In this document: piece by piece, positions 25,402-34,609 of the stretch | How the letters are laid out: the number at the start of each line of letters is the position of its first letter | Position numbering within the stretch: position 1 is the stretch's first letter | From: QKMZ01 sp012965515 | GTDB lineage: Bacteria; Cyanobacteriota; Vampirovibrionia; Obscuribacterales; Obscuribacteraceae | Assembly (NCBI GenBank): GCA_937879965.1 | Contig: CALFMP010000007.1 | Coordinates: forward strand, 62,001-126,000 | DNA: 64,000 bases | Direction of reading: 5' to 3' | Position numbers and translations under genes: made by a program | The notes under the pieces: model-generated | The model's input: only the letters and a program-made list of their open reading frames with translations | Databases searched by the model: none | What the model was told of the DNA's origin: nothing

Positions 25402-26718
25402 TTAGGAAACAGGCGTTGCCTTTTCTTCTTCGTCTTCCGCTACAGGACATCCGGCGGCCATGCGGTGCCCGGTGATTAAGCGAGAGCCGCGGTCATAAGT
25501 AATGAAAGACCACACCCAATTCATGAATACAATGAGTCGATTTCGGAAACCGATAAGCATCAAAATATGAATCAACAACCACGCCAACCAAGCCGCTAAG
25601 CCGGATACTTTGAGCTTGCCCAAATCGGCAACGGCAGCGGATCTTCCAATCGTCGCCATAGTCCCTTTATCTGTGTAGTGAAACTTCTTTCTCGGTCGTT
25701 TTGCCAGGTCGTCCAAAATCGTATGCGCCGCCGCCTCGCCCATCTGCATCGCCACCGGAGCTAAGCCAGGAAGCGGTTTTTCACCCTGATGCGCAAAGTT
25801 GGAGATGTCTCCAATCGCAAAAGCGTTCTTGAACCCAGGAATTGACAGATCCGGCTCGACAATTACCCGCCCGCCCCGGTCAAGGGTTACGTCTATAGTC
25901 TTGGTTAGAGGAACAGCAGCAACACCTGCGCACCACATTACTGTGGAACTGGGTATCACCTCGCCTCCCTCTACATGAACTCCACTCTCATCAATGTCCG
26001 TTACTTTGACGCCCGTACGCACTTCAACGCCAATGTTCTTCAACTGCTCTTGAGCCTTTGCGGACAATTCCTCAACAAAAGGAGGCAACACGCGCGGCAA
26101 ACCTTCAAGGAGAATAACTCGCGCAGATGATGGGTTGATGCGGCGGAAATCGCGAGCAAGAGAGTGTCGCGAAAGTTCAGCAAGCGAGCCTGCAAGCTCA
26201 ACTCCCGTTGGTCCGCCTCCGATTACGACGAACGTCAACAGTTGCTTCTGCTTCACGGGATTTTGCTCATGCTCAGCCTCTTCGAAAGCAACAAGCACGC
26301 GCCTGCGTATCTCGAGAGCATCATCAATATCCTTCAAGCCAACCGCATGTTCGGGCCAATCGTTGTGACCGAAATAGTTAGTTTGTGCGCCAGCAGCCAA
26401 GATCAGGTAGTCATATGAAATGTCACCAATAGTTGACTGAAGCAGATTATTCTTCAAATCTACTTTGCTTATCTCAGCCAAAATCACTTCTGCGTTCTTC
26501 TGGTGCCGCAGAATCGAGCGGATTGGTTGCGCGATGTCACCGGGTGAAAGTCCCGCCATCGCAACTTGATACAAAAGGGGTTGAAACAGATGGTAATTAG
26601 TTCTGTCGACGAGCGTGACAGAGACATCGGCATTTTTCAGCGCTTGCGCAGCGCATAAACCCCCAAACCCACCGCCGACAATCACTATGCGCGGCTTTGC
26701 CTTTTGACTGATTTCCAT
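25402..26718 (-). CDS. ndh: Type II NADH:quinone oxidoreductase
   Basis: 438 aa from the ATG at 26718 (GGAAG eight bases upstream); a TTG 51 bases upstream would add a tail without merit. FAD-binding GGGFGGLCAA follows the first strand, the NADH site is VVIGGGPTGVELAG near residue 160, and the second FAD motif is the AIGDI stretch near 300. The C-terminal LAWLLIHILMLIGFRNR helix attaches the enzyme to the membrane as in other NDH-2. Reaction: transfers electrons from NADH to the quinone pool without pumping protons. The last residues are acidic. It is divergent from the ThDP-enzyme gene, which also feeds quinones in related systems. Confidence 0.93.
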   Translation of the reverse strand: MEISQKAKPRIVIVGGGFGGLCAAQALKNADVSVTLVDRTNYHLFQPLLYQVAMAGLSPGDIAQPIRSILRHQKNAEVILAEISKVDLKNNLLQSTIGDISYDYLILAAGAQTNYFGHNDWPEHAVGLKDIDDALEIRRRVLVAFEEAEHEQNPVKQKQLLTFVVIGGGPTGVELAGSLAELSRHSLARDFRRINPSSARVILLEGLPRVLPPFVEELSAKAQEQLKNIGVEVRTGVKVTDIDESGVHVEGGEVIPSSTVMWCAGVAAVPLTKTIDVTLDRGGRVIVEPDLSIPGFKNAFAIGDISNFAHQGEKPLPGLAPVAMQMGEAAAHTILDDLAKRPRKKFHYTDKGTMATIGRSAAVADLGKLKVSGLAAWLAWLLIHILMLIGFRNRLIVFMNWVWSFITYDRGSRLITGHRMAAGCPVAEDEEEKATPVS

Positions 26719-26954
26719 TGCTACGCTTCCGACACCTTTCCCTATTAGGGAGTGTACATCCAATGACAAAGTTCCTCGTCGCCCAAAATCACCAGTTAAG
26801 CTCGTTTTTGGGCACGGCAGAGCGTTTCGGCAAAGCTACCGTAGCTGAAGTTTTACGCAATGGAACTATCGCTCGTCGCGGGGGTCACTCTTGACGTGTC
26901 ATCAGGTAATGAAACTATGACCGCGCTTGGCGGGTCGAAAAGAAGGATAACTGC

Positions 26955-28832
26955 ATGAAAGTCAGTGATTTCATAGTCCAGAGACTGGCGGATTGGGGAA
27001 TTTCTCGTGTTTATGGTTATCCTGGCGATGGCATCAACCCCCTTTTAGCAGCCATTAACAGAGCGAAAGAAGTCGAATTCTCTGCCGCTTCTTGCGATAG
27101 TTCGGTCGCTCCTTCCTTGAGTGATAATGACAGGGAAAACGGCAGCGAAAACCAATTCGACCGTGTCAATCAAATTGATTTCGTGCAAGTTCGCCACGAA
27201 AACATGGCTGCATTCATGGCTTGCGCGCATGCGAAATTTACTGGAGACATCGGCGTTTGCCTGGCAACTGCCGGTCCTGGAGCTATCCAGTTGTTAAACG
27301 GACTATATGACGCAAAAATGGACCATCAGCCAGTGCTCGCCATTGTCGGGCAACAACAGCGAGCGGCAATCGGTACCAGTTTCCTTCAAGATGTTGATTT
27401 AGCCGCGCTGTTCAAAGATGTAGCGCATGAATATGTGCACATGGCAATGGACAGCAAACAAGTTAGACACCTGATCGACCGTTCAATTCGAATAGCAAAA
27501 GCAGAAAGAACTGTCACCTGCATCATCATTCCAAATGATGTGCAAGACCAAAAGTTGGACACAAAGCCGGACAGAGAACACGGCAGATCTTACTCAGGCA
27601 TCGGTTACTCGTCTCCACGGGTGATACCAAGGGAAGAAGAGCTTCAAAGAGCTGCCGACATCCTTAATGAAGGAAAAAAGGTAGCGATACTTGTGGGTGC
27701 AGGAGCGCTTGGTGCGTCGAAAGAAGTGGTGGCGACCGCCAACATTTTGGGAGCGGGCATTGCAAAAGCACTCTTGGGCAAAGCTGCGATCTCCGATTAC
27801 TTGCCATTCGTAACCGGTTCAATAGGAATGCTGGGCACGGATGCTACAGAACAAATGATGAACAGCTGCGACACGCTCTTGATGATCGGCTCCAACTTTC
27901 CGTACTCAGAGTTTTTACCCAAAGAAGGGCAAGCGAAGGCCGTACAAATAGATATCGACGCGCGCAATCTAAGTCTGCGCTATCCGATGGATGTGAGTCT
28001 CGAAGGGGACAGCAGAGAAACACTTGCGGCGCTATTGCCTTTGTTGCAATACAAGGAAGATAGAACATTCAGAGCAGATTTGGAATTTGCTGTTTCAGAA
28101 TGGTGGAAGACTGTTGAAGCGAGAGCATACGATGCAGCAACACCGGTGAATCCCCAGCTAGTCTTCTGGGAGCTTTCGAAATTGTTACCGGAAAGAGCCA
28201 TCATCAGCGCTGATTCAGGAACATCAACCGCCTGGTTCGCGCGGGACCTAAAAGTAAAAGAAGACATGATGGCATCGGTTTCCGGTGGACTTGCTTCAAT
28301 GGGATGCGCAGTACCATATGCGGTGGCGGCGAAATTTGCTTATCCGGAGAGAGTAGCAATTGCACTGGCAGGCGATGGTGCCATGCAAATGAATGGAATA
28401 AATGAACTGATCACGATCAGCAAATACTGGCAGCAATGGATCGATCCTCGCTTGATCGTTGTTGTTTTGAACAATAAGGATCTGAATTTCGTCACCTGGG
28501 AGATGCGCGCCTCGGAAGGCGACCCGAAGTTCAAAGCATCTCAGGATTTGCCGGCATTCTCATATGCTGCGTTCGCGCAATCTCTGGGACTCGACGGAAT
28601 TACAGTAGCGCGACCGGAGGATGTCGTGCCCGCGCTCCAGCAAGCGATGGTCTCACCGCGCCCGGTCGTTATTGACGTCCACACAGACCCGAACATCCCG
28701 CCCTTGCCACCCAGAGTGACGGCAGACCAGGCGAAAGCATTTGTATCTTCTATGCTCAAAGGCGACCCGGACACACCAAAACCACTCCTGGCTTCAATTG
28801 GACAGGCGCTCAAAAGCATATTTCACAAATAG
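26955..28832 (+). CDS. ThDP-dependent oxidase/pyruvate:quinone-oxidoreductase-like enzyme
   Basis: 625 aa, AAGGAT six bases before the ATG. The three-domain layout of acetolactate synthase/pyruvate oxidase/PoxB is present: Pyr domain with YGYPGDGIN and the cofactor-activating Glu82 (VQVRHEN), central FAD/nucleotide domain (about 235-370), and the PP domain with GDGAMQMNGINEL ... NNKDLN. The length is greater than the usual 570-600 because about 33 polar residues are inserted at 41-73, just before the Glu82 strand. Likely reaction: oxidative decarboxylation of a 2-keto acid to the quinone pool, or an uncharacterised ThDP reaction. No small regulatory ALS subunit follows, which speaks against acetolactate synthase. 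Confidence 0.86.
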   Translation: MKVSDFIVQRLADWGISRVYGYPGDGINPLLAAINRAKEVEFSAASCDSSVAPSLSDNDRENGSENQFDRVNQIDFVQVRHENMAAFMACAHAKFTGDIGVCLATAGPGAIQLLNGLYDAKMDHQPVLAIVGQQQRAAIGTSFLQDVDLAALFKDVAHEYVHMAMDSKQVRHLIDRSIRIAKAERTVTCIIIPNDVQDQKLDTKPDREHGRSYSGIGYSSPRVIPREEELQRAADILNEGKKVAILVGAGALGASKEVVATANILGAGIAKALLGKAAISDYLPFVTGSIGMLGTDATEQMMNSCDTLLMIGSNFPYSEFLPKEGQAKAVQIDIDARNLSLRYPMDVSLEGDSRETLAALLPLLQYKEDRTFRADLEFAVSEWWKTVEARAYDAATPVNPQLVFWELSKLLPERAIISADSGTSTAWFARDLKVKEDMMASVSGGLASMGCAVPYAVAAKFAYPERVAIALAGDGAMQMNGINELITISKYWQQWIDPRLIVVVLNNKDLNFVTWEMRASEGDPKFKASQDLPAFSYAAFAQSLGLDGITVARPEDVVPALQQAMVSPRPVVIDVHTDPNIPPLPPRVTADQAKAFVSSMLKGDPDTPKPLLASIGQALKSIFHK

Positions 28833-28839
28833 CCGATGG

Positions 28840-29052
28840 CTATTCTTTACTTCCGATCAAAATTACGTTCGTACCGACTTGATACGGAAAACCATTTTTC
28901 GGATTCTTGACTTTGCCGTTGGCATAAAAGCCTGTGGAGCCGGTTTTGAATTCCCTGGCTTCGGCGGTAAGCTGGCCCCAGACTTCACCATCTCTGGTCC
29001 TGAATTCAATGATCAACGCGGGGGGCGCATCAGTATCTACCTTCTTGGCCAC
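28840..29052 (-). CDS. Small conserved-looking hypothetical protein
   Basis: 70 aa from a GTG with GGAG five bases upstream. The sequence is beta-rich (LIIEFRTRDGEVWGQL, FKTGSTGFYANGKV, VGTNVILIGS) with no hydrophobic segment. It resembles small stand-alone domains of unknown function, but I cannot name one. It ends seven bases from the stop of the convergent ThDP enzyme gene. Confidence 0.6.
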   Translation of the reverse strand: MAKKVDTDAPPALIIEFRTRDGEVWGQLTAEAREFKTGSTGFYANGKVKNPKNGFPYQVGTNVILIGSKE

Positions 29053-29166
29053 AGTATCTCCTCCGAAACAGTTGTTCGCGCTCCTAGAATAACTTAAATT
29101 GCACGTAGCCAACAAGACTATTTTTCATTGCACCTTCAAGACTACTGAGAGATATCTCCTTCTGGT

Positions 29167-29994
29167 TTACGTTTCCCGCTCATCTTTCGCTTCGAGAGAA
29201 AGGGAACGCTGAGAACAAATGCGGAAAGTCGTGTAAAGGTCATTGCGAAACTGCTTGGGTGAGACTTTCAAGGCTGCAAGAGCAGGTTTGTGGTCAGAAA
29301 TAAAAACATGGCAGGCACAATAAAACAAAGCTGACCAGCATATGAGAATGAACTGCCTGACAAAGACTGGCGAATTCTCAAACTGATTGCGCAGAAATCC
29401 GCAATGAAATTCCAAATGCCCCAGTTCATCCAAAACAATCAGTGAAAAAGCATCGCTGAGCAGCGCATCTTCAAGGCTGGCAGAACATGTGCGATAGAAA
29501 CATTTGCCAATCACTTCTGCTATCAACAATACAAAGATCTCTGTTTTCAAATGCAGCAGTCGTCGCAAGCCGATAAATACTAAATCGCTCCAGTGCCAGG
29601 TCAGCAGCGTGCCGTCCATACTTGCGATCATCTGTGCCAAAATCCGCGCGTGATGCTGTTCTTCCTTAATGAACATATCGATGCACTGTTCGTATACAGG
29701 ATCGTTCATTTTGGTGGCAAACTTCTTCAAATGCTTGCCTTCGCCGGTTTCACCAATTTGAAAACGCTGCAGTGAACGTATCAAAGGAGGTCTGATTGAT
29801 GGGGAAACGTTTACTCTGTCTGGAATAACGATTTGCGGGCAGGATTTTTTATTCTCCTGGAAATATGCCAACCACCGCTTCGAGGAAAAACCTTCTTCGT
29901 TGAGAGCCAGATTAGAAGACTTCTTTGCGTCAACGGCTGCAACTGCGTCAACAGATATTTTTGATATTTTTGATACTTTGGAAACCACGTGCAT
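29167..29994 (-). CDS. Ferritin-like diiron protein
   Basis: 275 aa. Residues about 75-245 are a four-helix ferritin-like domain with paired metal motifs: E-x-x-H-like GEGKHL, then KEEQHHARIL (E-x-x-H), a later E in IAEVIGKC and DELGHLEFH (E-x-x-H). This is the ligand set of diiron oxygenases/oxidases, not of iron-storage ferritin, where the arrangement differs. The C-terminus includes a hydrophobic stretch (FILICWSALFYCACHVF, about 220-236). The first 70 residues are unstructured in appearance. Substrate unknown; context gives no pathway. Start codon uncertain because the N-terminus is low in information. Confidence 0.72.
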   Translation of the reverse strand: MHVVSKVSKISKISVDAVAAVDAKKSSNLALNEEGFSSKRWLAYFQENKKSCPQIVIPDRVNVSPSIRPPLIRSLQRFQIGETGEGKHLKKFATKMNDPVYEQCIDMFIKEEQHHARILAQMIASMDGTLLTWHWSDLVFIGLRRLLHLKTEIFVLLIAEVIGKCFYRTCSASLEDALLSDAFSLIVLDELGHLEFHCGFLRNQFENSPVFVRQFILICWSALFYCACHVFISDHKPALAALKVSPKQFRNDLYTTFRICSQRSLSLEAKDERET

Positions 29995-30163
29995 AACCTC
30001 CTCACGCCTATTTCGTTCGCGCTGGAATCGAAATATGCCTGAAGCACCGCCATTTCCTTGAGGTTATCACCGTGCAAATTGAAAAAGCACAGGGTAATCC
30101 CTGAAACCTATGTTCGTGCAGGAGCGCCTTGGAGTTCTCTAAGACGTATTGTTTGGAGCTGTT

Positions 30164-30222
30164 TTGTAGGGGCGCATTGCCTGCGCCCTCTTCTTAATGG
30201 CACAGGCAATGCACCCCTACAA
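30164..30222 (-). repeat. 24-bp inverted repeat (long hairpin) of the GGGCGCA family
   Basis: Left arm 30164-30187 and right arm 30199-30222 are inverted copies differing at two positions; the interior reads GTAGGGG(C/T)GCATTGCCTG. On the minus strand both differences become G-U pairs, so the RNA there pairs fully. It lies just after the stop of the minus-strand gene 30247-30960, consistent with a 3' hairpin, but no T-run follows. Confidence 0.65.
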
Positions 30223-30246
30223 GCCGCGAAGCCGCCCCCTCGCAGC

Positions 30247-30960
30247 TTACGGAAGAATCTGCAAGGAGCCTAAAAACTGATTAGCTTGCGGACAATGAAT
30301 CTCTTCTGGTTTTCCCGACACGCTGATTGCAAAGAGGCGATGATTATCCGAATCGTAGAAGATTTGCAGACGATAGCGTTGGCCTGGTGTTTTCGCACTT
30401 CCCTCTATACTGCGTCCAAAATATCTGCCCCCACCTGCGGCAGCTGGAACCTTTGAAAATAGCGTGGCTCCGGCGTTGCGAACAATGGTTTCGGCTTGCC
30501 GGTCGAGGAATTCTTGAATTTCCATCAATATATTGTTGGAAGAGTTTTGCGAAACCATCTCATTGTTACCACCGGACGGATCCATTAATGGCCTGTCGAC
30601 AGCTGCCGCCGAAATTCTCCCAGGTGCGTCGGAATTGTCGATAGCAACTTCCGATACATAAAAACCAAGATTTCGATCAGCCATAAACCAGCCTGGCAGG
30701 GGAATAACAGCTGGGTGCAACCAACTGTTATAAAGATTCAGCTCGTCAGGAGTGCCAGGGAAGGAAACCTTGTAATGACCTTCGGCAGGCTTGAAGGAAA
30801 CAAACTTTTCTTTGCGCAGCGAGTCTTTCGTGTCCCCAAGCAGCGTTTGCAAAACTTCCATCGGACTCATTTCACGCAAACTGGGACGTGAAGCGATAAG
30901 TCCCAAATATCCCAGAACCAACACGCCAATCAAAATCAATACTGCATTAGCACTTTTCAT
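30247..30960 (-). CDS. Hypothetical protein with N-terminal membrane anchor
   Basis: 237 aa. One N-terminal helix (residues 5-24, VLILIGVLVLGYLGLIA) anchors a periplasmic domain. The domain starts FVSFKPAEGHYKVSFPGTPDE, a motif like that of PsbP/DUF1795-type domains (strand, '..F.v.fPg.P'), and ends with LQIFYDSDNHRLFAISVSG. I cannot assign a function. It is 22 bases downstream of the M50 protease gene and on the same strand, so they probably form an operon, and it is followed by the hairpin at 30164-30222. Confidence 0.65.
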   Translation of the reverse strand: MKSANAVLILIGVLVLGYLGLIASRPSLREMSPMEVLQTLLGDTKDSLRKEKFVSFKPAEGHYKVSFPGTPDELNLYNSWLHPAVIPLPGWFMADRNLGFYVSEVAIDNSDAPGRISAAAVDRPLMDPSGGNNEMVSQNSSNNILMEIQEFLDRQAETIVRNAGATLFSKVPAAAGGGRYFGRSIEGSAKTPGQRYRLQIFYDSDNHRLFAISVSGKPEEIHCPQANQFLGSLQILP

Positions 30961-30982
30961 GGCGGCATTTTAGCCTACTGCA

Positions 30983-31792
30983 TCAACTTTGTGGGGGACC
31001 GGATTTTGCTTCACCGTCTTCGCGCACTACTTCTCTTTCAAATGCAGCCTCTTCGCGCTCGGCGTTCGTCTTCTTTCTGATCAGATGGACAACAATGACA
31101 AGCAAAATTACAGCGATGGAAAGAGGCATGGCGCCGTTGCGAAAGCTGGACTGACCCAACATAACGACATGCGGATCAAGACCCAGAGCAAACGCGGTGA
31201 CGTAAGCGGAATTCCAAAGCAATTGATTAGCGAATGGCACCGTCCAGAGTATCGCCAGCAAGACGAGAATGCCGTATTTCTGGAAGTTGAGACATTTCTC
31301 CTGAACGCTTTGAGGCAAAAACGGTTCCAAAATTCCAAATCCATCGAGGCCTGGAACCGGCAAGAAATTGAAGATGATCACGACAATCTCCAAAACCGCC
31401 AGATATGAACATCCAGCCAGCCACTCTACGGGAATCGGTGGATTGCTCAGAATAAACGCGATCAGTCCTGCGGTGAAGATCAAGCTGAAGAGCGGACCAG
31501 CGAATGAAACAATGCTCTCCCAGTGCCGTCCTCGCAAGTTGGCATTGTTGACCATAACGGCGGCGCCGGGCAATCCTACGCCACCGAACAAAACCATCAC
31601 CGCCGGTAGTACTATAGACAAACCGACATTTGTGTAGACAAAAGGATTGAAGGAAAGATAACCCTTCTCTTTGATTGAACTATCGCCACCGATGTAAGCA
31701 GCCAATCCGTGCCCATACTCGTGGAAGCATAGCGAAAGAATCCAGCCAACAACGACGATCGCGGAAACTATTGTGTTCTGCTCTAATTGCAT
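30983..31792 (-). CDS. Site-2 protease family (M50) membrane metalloprotease
   Basis: 269 aa. Zinc motif HEYGH near residue 24 in the first helix, and the third zinc-ligand motif NFLPVPGLDGFGIL near residue 145, both typical of the short rhomboid-sized S2P proteins such as the SpoIVFB-like 'YwhC' group. Five or six membrane segments. A Glu/Lys-rich tail ends the protein. S2P enzymes cut transmembrane segments, usually after a first cut by another protease; no anti-sigma factor gene is close, so the substrate is unknown. It may share a transcript with the anchored protein 30247-30960. Confidence 0.88.
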   Translation of the reverse strand: MQLEQNTIVSAIVVVGWILSLCFHEYGHGLAAYIGGDSSIKEKGYLSFNPFVYTNVGLSIVLPAVMVLFGGVGLPGAAVMVNNANLRGRHWESIVSFAGPLFSLIFTAGLIAFILSNPPIPVEWLAGCSYLAVLEIVVIIFNFLPVPGLDGFGILEPFLPQSVQEKCLNFQKYGILVLLAILWTVPFANQLLWNSAYVTAFALGLDPHVVMLGQSSFRNGAMPLSIAVILLVIVVHLIRKKTNAEREEAAFEREVVREDGEAKSGPPQS

Positions 31793-31835
31793 GAACCTAT
31801 TCTATTACAACCAAGAGCATGGGATGTGTTATCTA

Positions 31836-32990
31836 CTAGAGAACAGATGTTCCATCCGGATTAGGCTGACCGCTGATGTTTATGCGTCTGATTGCATTAT
31901 CCACCGTGGTCTTGAGCGCACCATCAGTCGTTTCCGAGAGTTTATTGAGCACCGGCAAAGCGGACTGCGCTTTTGGCCCTATAGCTCCCAGCGTATTGGC
32001 AGCCTGAAGGCGTATATTCAAGTTATTCTCGGACTCGAGATTCTTGATCAAGCGCGGCACGGCCGGCGCTGCATCGACACCTAACTGTTGCAGGTAGCTG
32101 AGGGCATAGTGCGCGAGATTAGGCTCGTCCAACGCCTCTACAAGAGCCTCAATCACTTTGGGATTCTTCTTGTCTAGCTGCACCATTGCATGTAAGGTCG
32201 TTTGACGCGAAGACCACTCATTCTCTTCTTTGTACATTTTGAGCAACTGAGGCAAAGCGGCTTTCGCCCGCGCCCCATACCGGGAAATCGCGCTGCCTGC
32301 GGTCGTCCTGACCTGCTTGTAATTGTCATCCATAGCCGCTACCAATGCGCTGATAATCTCATCGGAAGGGCCGGGCAGACCTCCCATAGCCTGCGCTACG
32401 GCTCGACGCACATGTGGGCTGATGTCATTTTTCAAGCAATAACACATCACCTTCACTGCTTCCGCTGCCGAAGATGCTTTCTCTTCGCGCATGAATGCGG
32501 CAAGTGCATCGGCAGCCGCCGCGCGCACGGCGACATCATCATCCTTCTTCATCAAGTCGAGAATGATCGGTTGAAGGTGAGCGTTGCGCGGACCAACATG
32601 CCCAATGACACGGACGAGATTGGCTTTCACCGGCGAAGAATGGGTAGACTTCAAAATAGCAACTATGGTGGCGAGCGACCGGTCCGGGATGACGAACTCC
32701 CAGTTTCCGGACATGCGGCTGAGCATTTCGGATGCGTTTTTTTGAACTTCAGGATCGGTGCTATCAAGCGCGTTAGTTAGTATCACCGGCGCTTCTGCTT
32801 TGTGCTCGCTGAGAAGACGTTCTATCTCGTGACGCCTTTGCCAGTCGGAAGAACCAAGAGAACGCAAAACTGCTTGCAGCGAGAAGCGATGATCGTCATT
32901 CCCATATGCAGCCAGTGTAGAATTCGGGAAAAGACTTGCGGTTATTGCAGAAATGGAAATAGCCGCGAAAATTAAGTTCTTATTGCGCAT
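31836..32990 (-). CDS. Secreted HEAT-repeat protein
   Basis: 384 aa from the ATG at 32990 (GGAG seven bases upstream). Signal peptide to about residue 27 (STLAA). Residues 45-375 are tandem HEAT-type helix pairs of about 38-40 residues, seven to eight in number (for example VRAAAADALAAFM, VRRAVAQAMGGL, VRTTAGSAISRYG, IRLQAANTLGAIG). No catalytic motif is seen; HEAT arrays are binding scaffolds. Its upstream region contains the antisense cobalamin-riboswitch-like element (33057-33156). Confidence 0.85.
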   Translation of the reverse strand: MRNKNLIFAAISISAITASLFPNSTLAAYGNDDHRFSLQAVLRSLGSSDWQRRHEIERLLSEHKAEAPVILTNALDSTDPEVQKNASEMLSRMSGNWEFVIPDRSLATIVAILKSTHSSPVKANLVRVIGHVGPRNAHLQPIILDLMKKDDDVAVRAAAADALAAFMREEKASSAAEAVKVMCYCLKNDISPHVRRAVAQAMGGLPGPSDEIISALVAAMDDNYKQVRTTAGSAISRYGARAKAALPQLLKMYKEENEWSSRQTTLHAMVQLDKKNPKVIEALVEALDEPNLAHYALSYLQQLGVDAAPAVPRLIKNLESENNLNIRLQAANTLGAIGPKAQSALPVLNKLSETTDGALKTTVDNAIRRINISGQPNPDGTSVL

Positions 32991-33056
32991 AATGCAGCTC
33001 CATGCACATGGCAGTCTATTACTACGCCTGTGTCGATCATAGAACTGACATACCAT

Positions 33057-33156
33057 AGCTGACAGGGGGTAAACCCTGATTTAATGTGCGGTGGAAGTCC
33101 GCAAGCGGCAGTTTATAGTCCGCGACGCAAGAGGGGAGCCAGATGCCAGCCGGCAT
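33057..33156 (+). ncRNA. Cobalamin-riboswitch-like element, orphan and antisense
   Basis: On the plus strand GGTGGAAGTCC (33090-33100) is enclosed in a GCG..CGC stem as in the riboswitch core GGUGnAAnUCC, and GGAGCCAGATGCCAGCC (33135-33151) matches the conserved 3' segment GAAGCCAGAUACCNGCC almost exactly. Between them is a GCGG...CCGC stem with the CAGTT-TATAGT part; upstream is a CAGGG/CCCTG hairpin. GCTG near 33058-33061 can pair with CAGC at 33147-33150 as the closing stem. The AACTGT core is diverged. Downstream on the plus strand there is no gene, only the reverse end of 33170-34441. Family search is decisive; I cannot run one. Confidence 0.5.
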
Positions 33157-33169
33157 TTAATTCTCAGAA

Positions 33170-34441
33170 CTAGAACGAACCGGCATAAGCAGGGCGGCGC
33201 AATAGTTCTTCGCGAGTCAATTCCATTAAGTGCTCGAAGATGAGGAGGATGTACTTTTCCAAACGCTCTTCAGTAAGCGGCTTCTCTTCGACTTCCCAGT
33301 AAAATTCACCACGCTTCACTTCGCATGTGAATGACATCAGCGGATCATGCTGGTCTTCTATTTTGCTCAATCCCATTACACTTTCAACAGGTAAAATAAA
33401 GAAGTCGATCCGATCTTCTTTTCCGCGTATTACAAGTGCCAAACGCGTTGTAGAAATCCGGCAGCGATAGCTGGTAACAATGAGCGCCGGGCGTCTCGAA
33501 GAGTCAAAACCGAAATTTTCATTCACCACAGATGGTGGCGTAAACGTGATTGACAGATCGGTAGTACGGAAGGATTGATTCAACTCATGAATGTATGGTT
33601 CGAGAGTATTGAAGATTTTGTCCACCAGCGAAGTCATCGAGGTCGACATGCTTGAAGGAGCATAAACAGGTTCTGCAGGCTTGTTGCGTGAGTCCAAAAA
33701 CTCCTTAGACGAACTTATGAAGCCATCCAAGAATTCTCGATTAACGGAAGCCGCAGATTCAACATAGTTGCCGAGTATTTGTTGCGATAATTCCTCTTGA
33801 ACGCGCATGAGATTATCAAATGTATTCTGAGAGTAAAGGTCGCGCGTATTCGCCGTATTCGTGGAAGTTTCAAAAGACTGTGGTTCTTCATACACTTGTA
33901 CGGAAGTTGCCTGCACGGAGAGATCTTGGTAGGGCTGCGCAGGAAGGTTGTCGTAAGTGTCAGCTTGAGACTGAATGGAATCTTCTTGCTCATCAAGCGG
34001 GTTATCCGCAGAGCTCAACTGTCCCTGATTCAAGGATGCAAGTGCTGCAGGCAAGCTGTCATAACTGCGAGCAGATAGGCCTTTGTACGCATCATATATA
34101 GTTACGCTTTCGACCGAAACGCTTTGCTGATTCGACTGCTGATATGTCGGCTCCGGCTGAAAATTTATTGTTGATTGATAGGTTGGAACTGTTTGATATG
34201 TAGGCGCCGGTTGATAGGACTGTTCCGGCTCATAGGACTGGGGCTGGTATTGCTGAGCCTGTCCGGGCGCCTGAGCTCGCGGCGATGTTTCCGGATAGAT
34301 ATGAGAAAGAGCATCCTCGAAACTGACGCGCCCGTCAGCCAGCTTGCCGCTCAGGGTGCTTTCTTTCTTGCGCTCTTTAGCATTGTTTGAGCCGGAAGCG
34401 AGCGCGCTAAGCCCGTTCACAAGGTTGTCCAGCAAGTTCAA
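33170..34441 (-). CDS. Hypothetical protein with Gln/Tyr/Pro-rich repeats
   Basis: 423 aa. Residues 60-105 repeat short units of the type PTYQ/YQPxPTYQ; residues 105-225 are polar with further Tyr/Gln content. Residues about 225-275 are helical and the last 140 residues (about 280-423) form a more ordered region with strands (ALIVTSYRCRISTTRLALVIRG shown in parts: TTRLALVIRG, GEFYWEVEEKPL). No signal peptide or membrane segment. No family recognised. The repeats are typical of fast-changing linker regions. Its 3' end faces the orphan riboswitch-like element. Confidence 0.7.
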   Translation of the reverse strand: MNLLDNLVNGLSALASGSNNAKERKKESTLSGKLADGRVSFEDALSHIYPETSPRAQAPGQAQQYQPQSYEPEQSYQPAPTYQTVPTYQSTINFQPEPTYQQSNQQSVSVESVTIYDAYKGLSARSYDSLPAALASLNQGQLSSADNPLDEQEDSIQSQADTYDNLPAQPYQDLSVQATSVQVYEEPQSFETSTNTANTRDLYSQNTFDNLMRVQEELSQQILGNYVESAASVNREFLDGFISSSKEFLDSRNKPAEPVYAPSSMSTSMTSLVDKIFNTLEPYIHELNQSFRTTDLSITFTPPSVVNENFGFDSSRRPALIVTSYRCRISTTRLALVIRGKEDRIDFFILPVESVMGLSKIEDQHDPLMSFTCEVKRGEFYWEVEEKPLTEERLEKYILLIFEHLMELTREELLRRPAYAGSF

Positions 34442-34609
34442 AATAAAACGCCTGCCTCATCCTGACAATTTCAAACATAAGGATAGATCAGGGTTACGGG
34501 CTATCGTAGTTAACTTTTTTGAACCGCATCAACAGATAGGCTTTAATGAGCCACTTCTTAGCCAATGAATATATTTCCGGAATTTAAGGCTGCCGGGAGG
34601 TGTCCCGTA

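Noticed and set aside
33057..33156. RNase P RNA, suggested by a GGAAGTCC-like block
   Set aside because: The region is far too short and lacks the other RNase P core blocks; the second block fits the cobalamin riboswitch much better.
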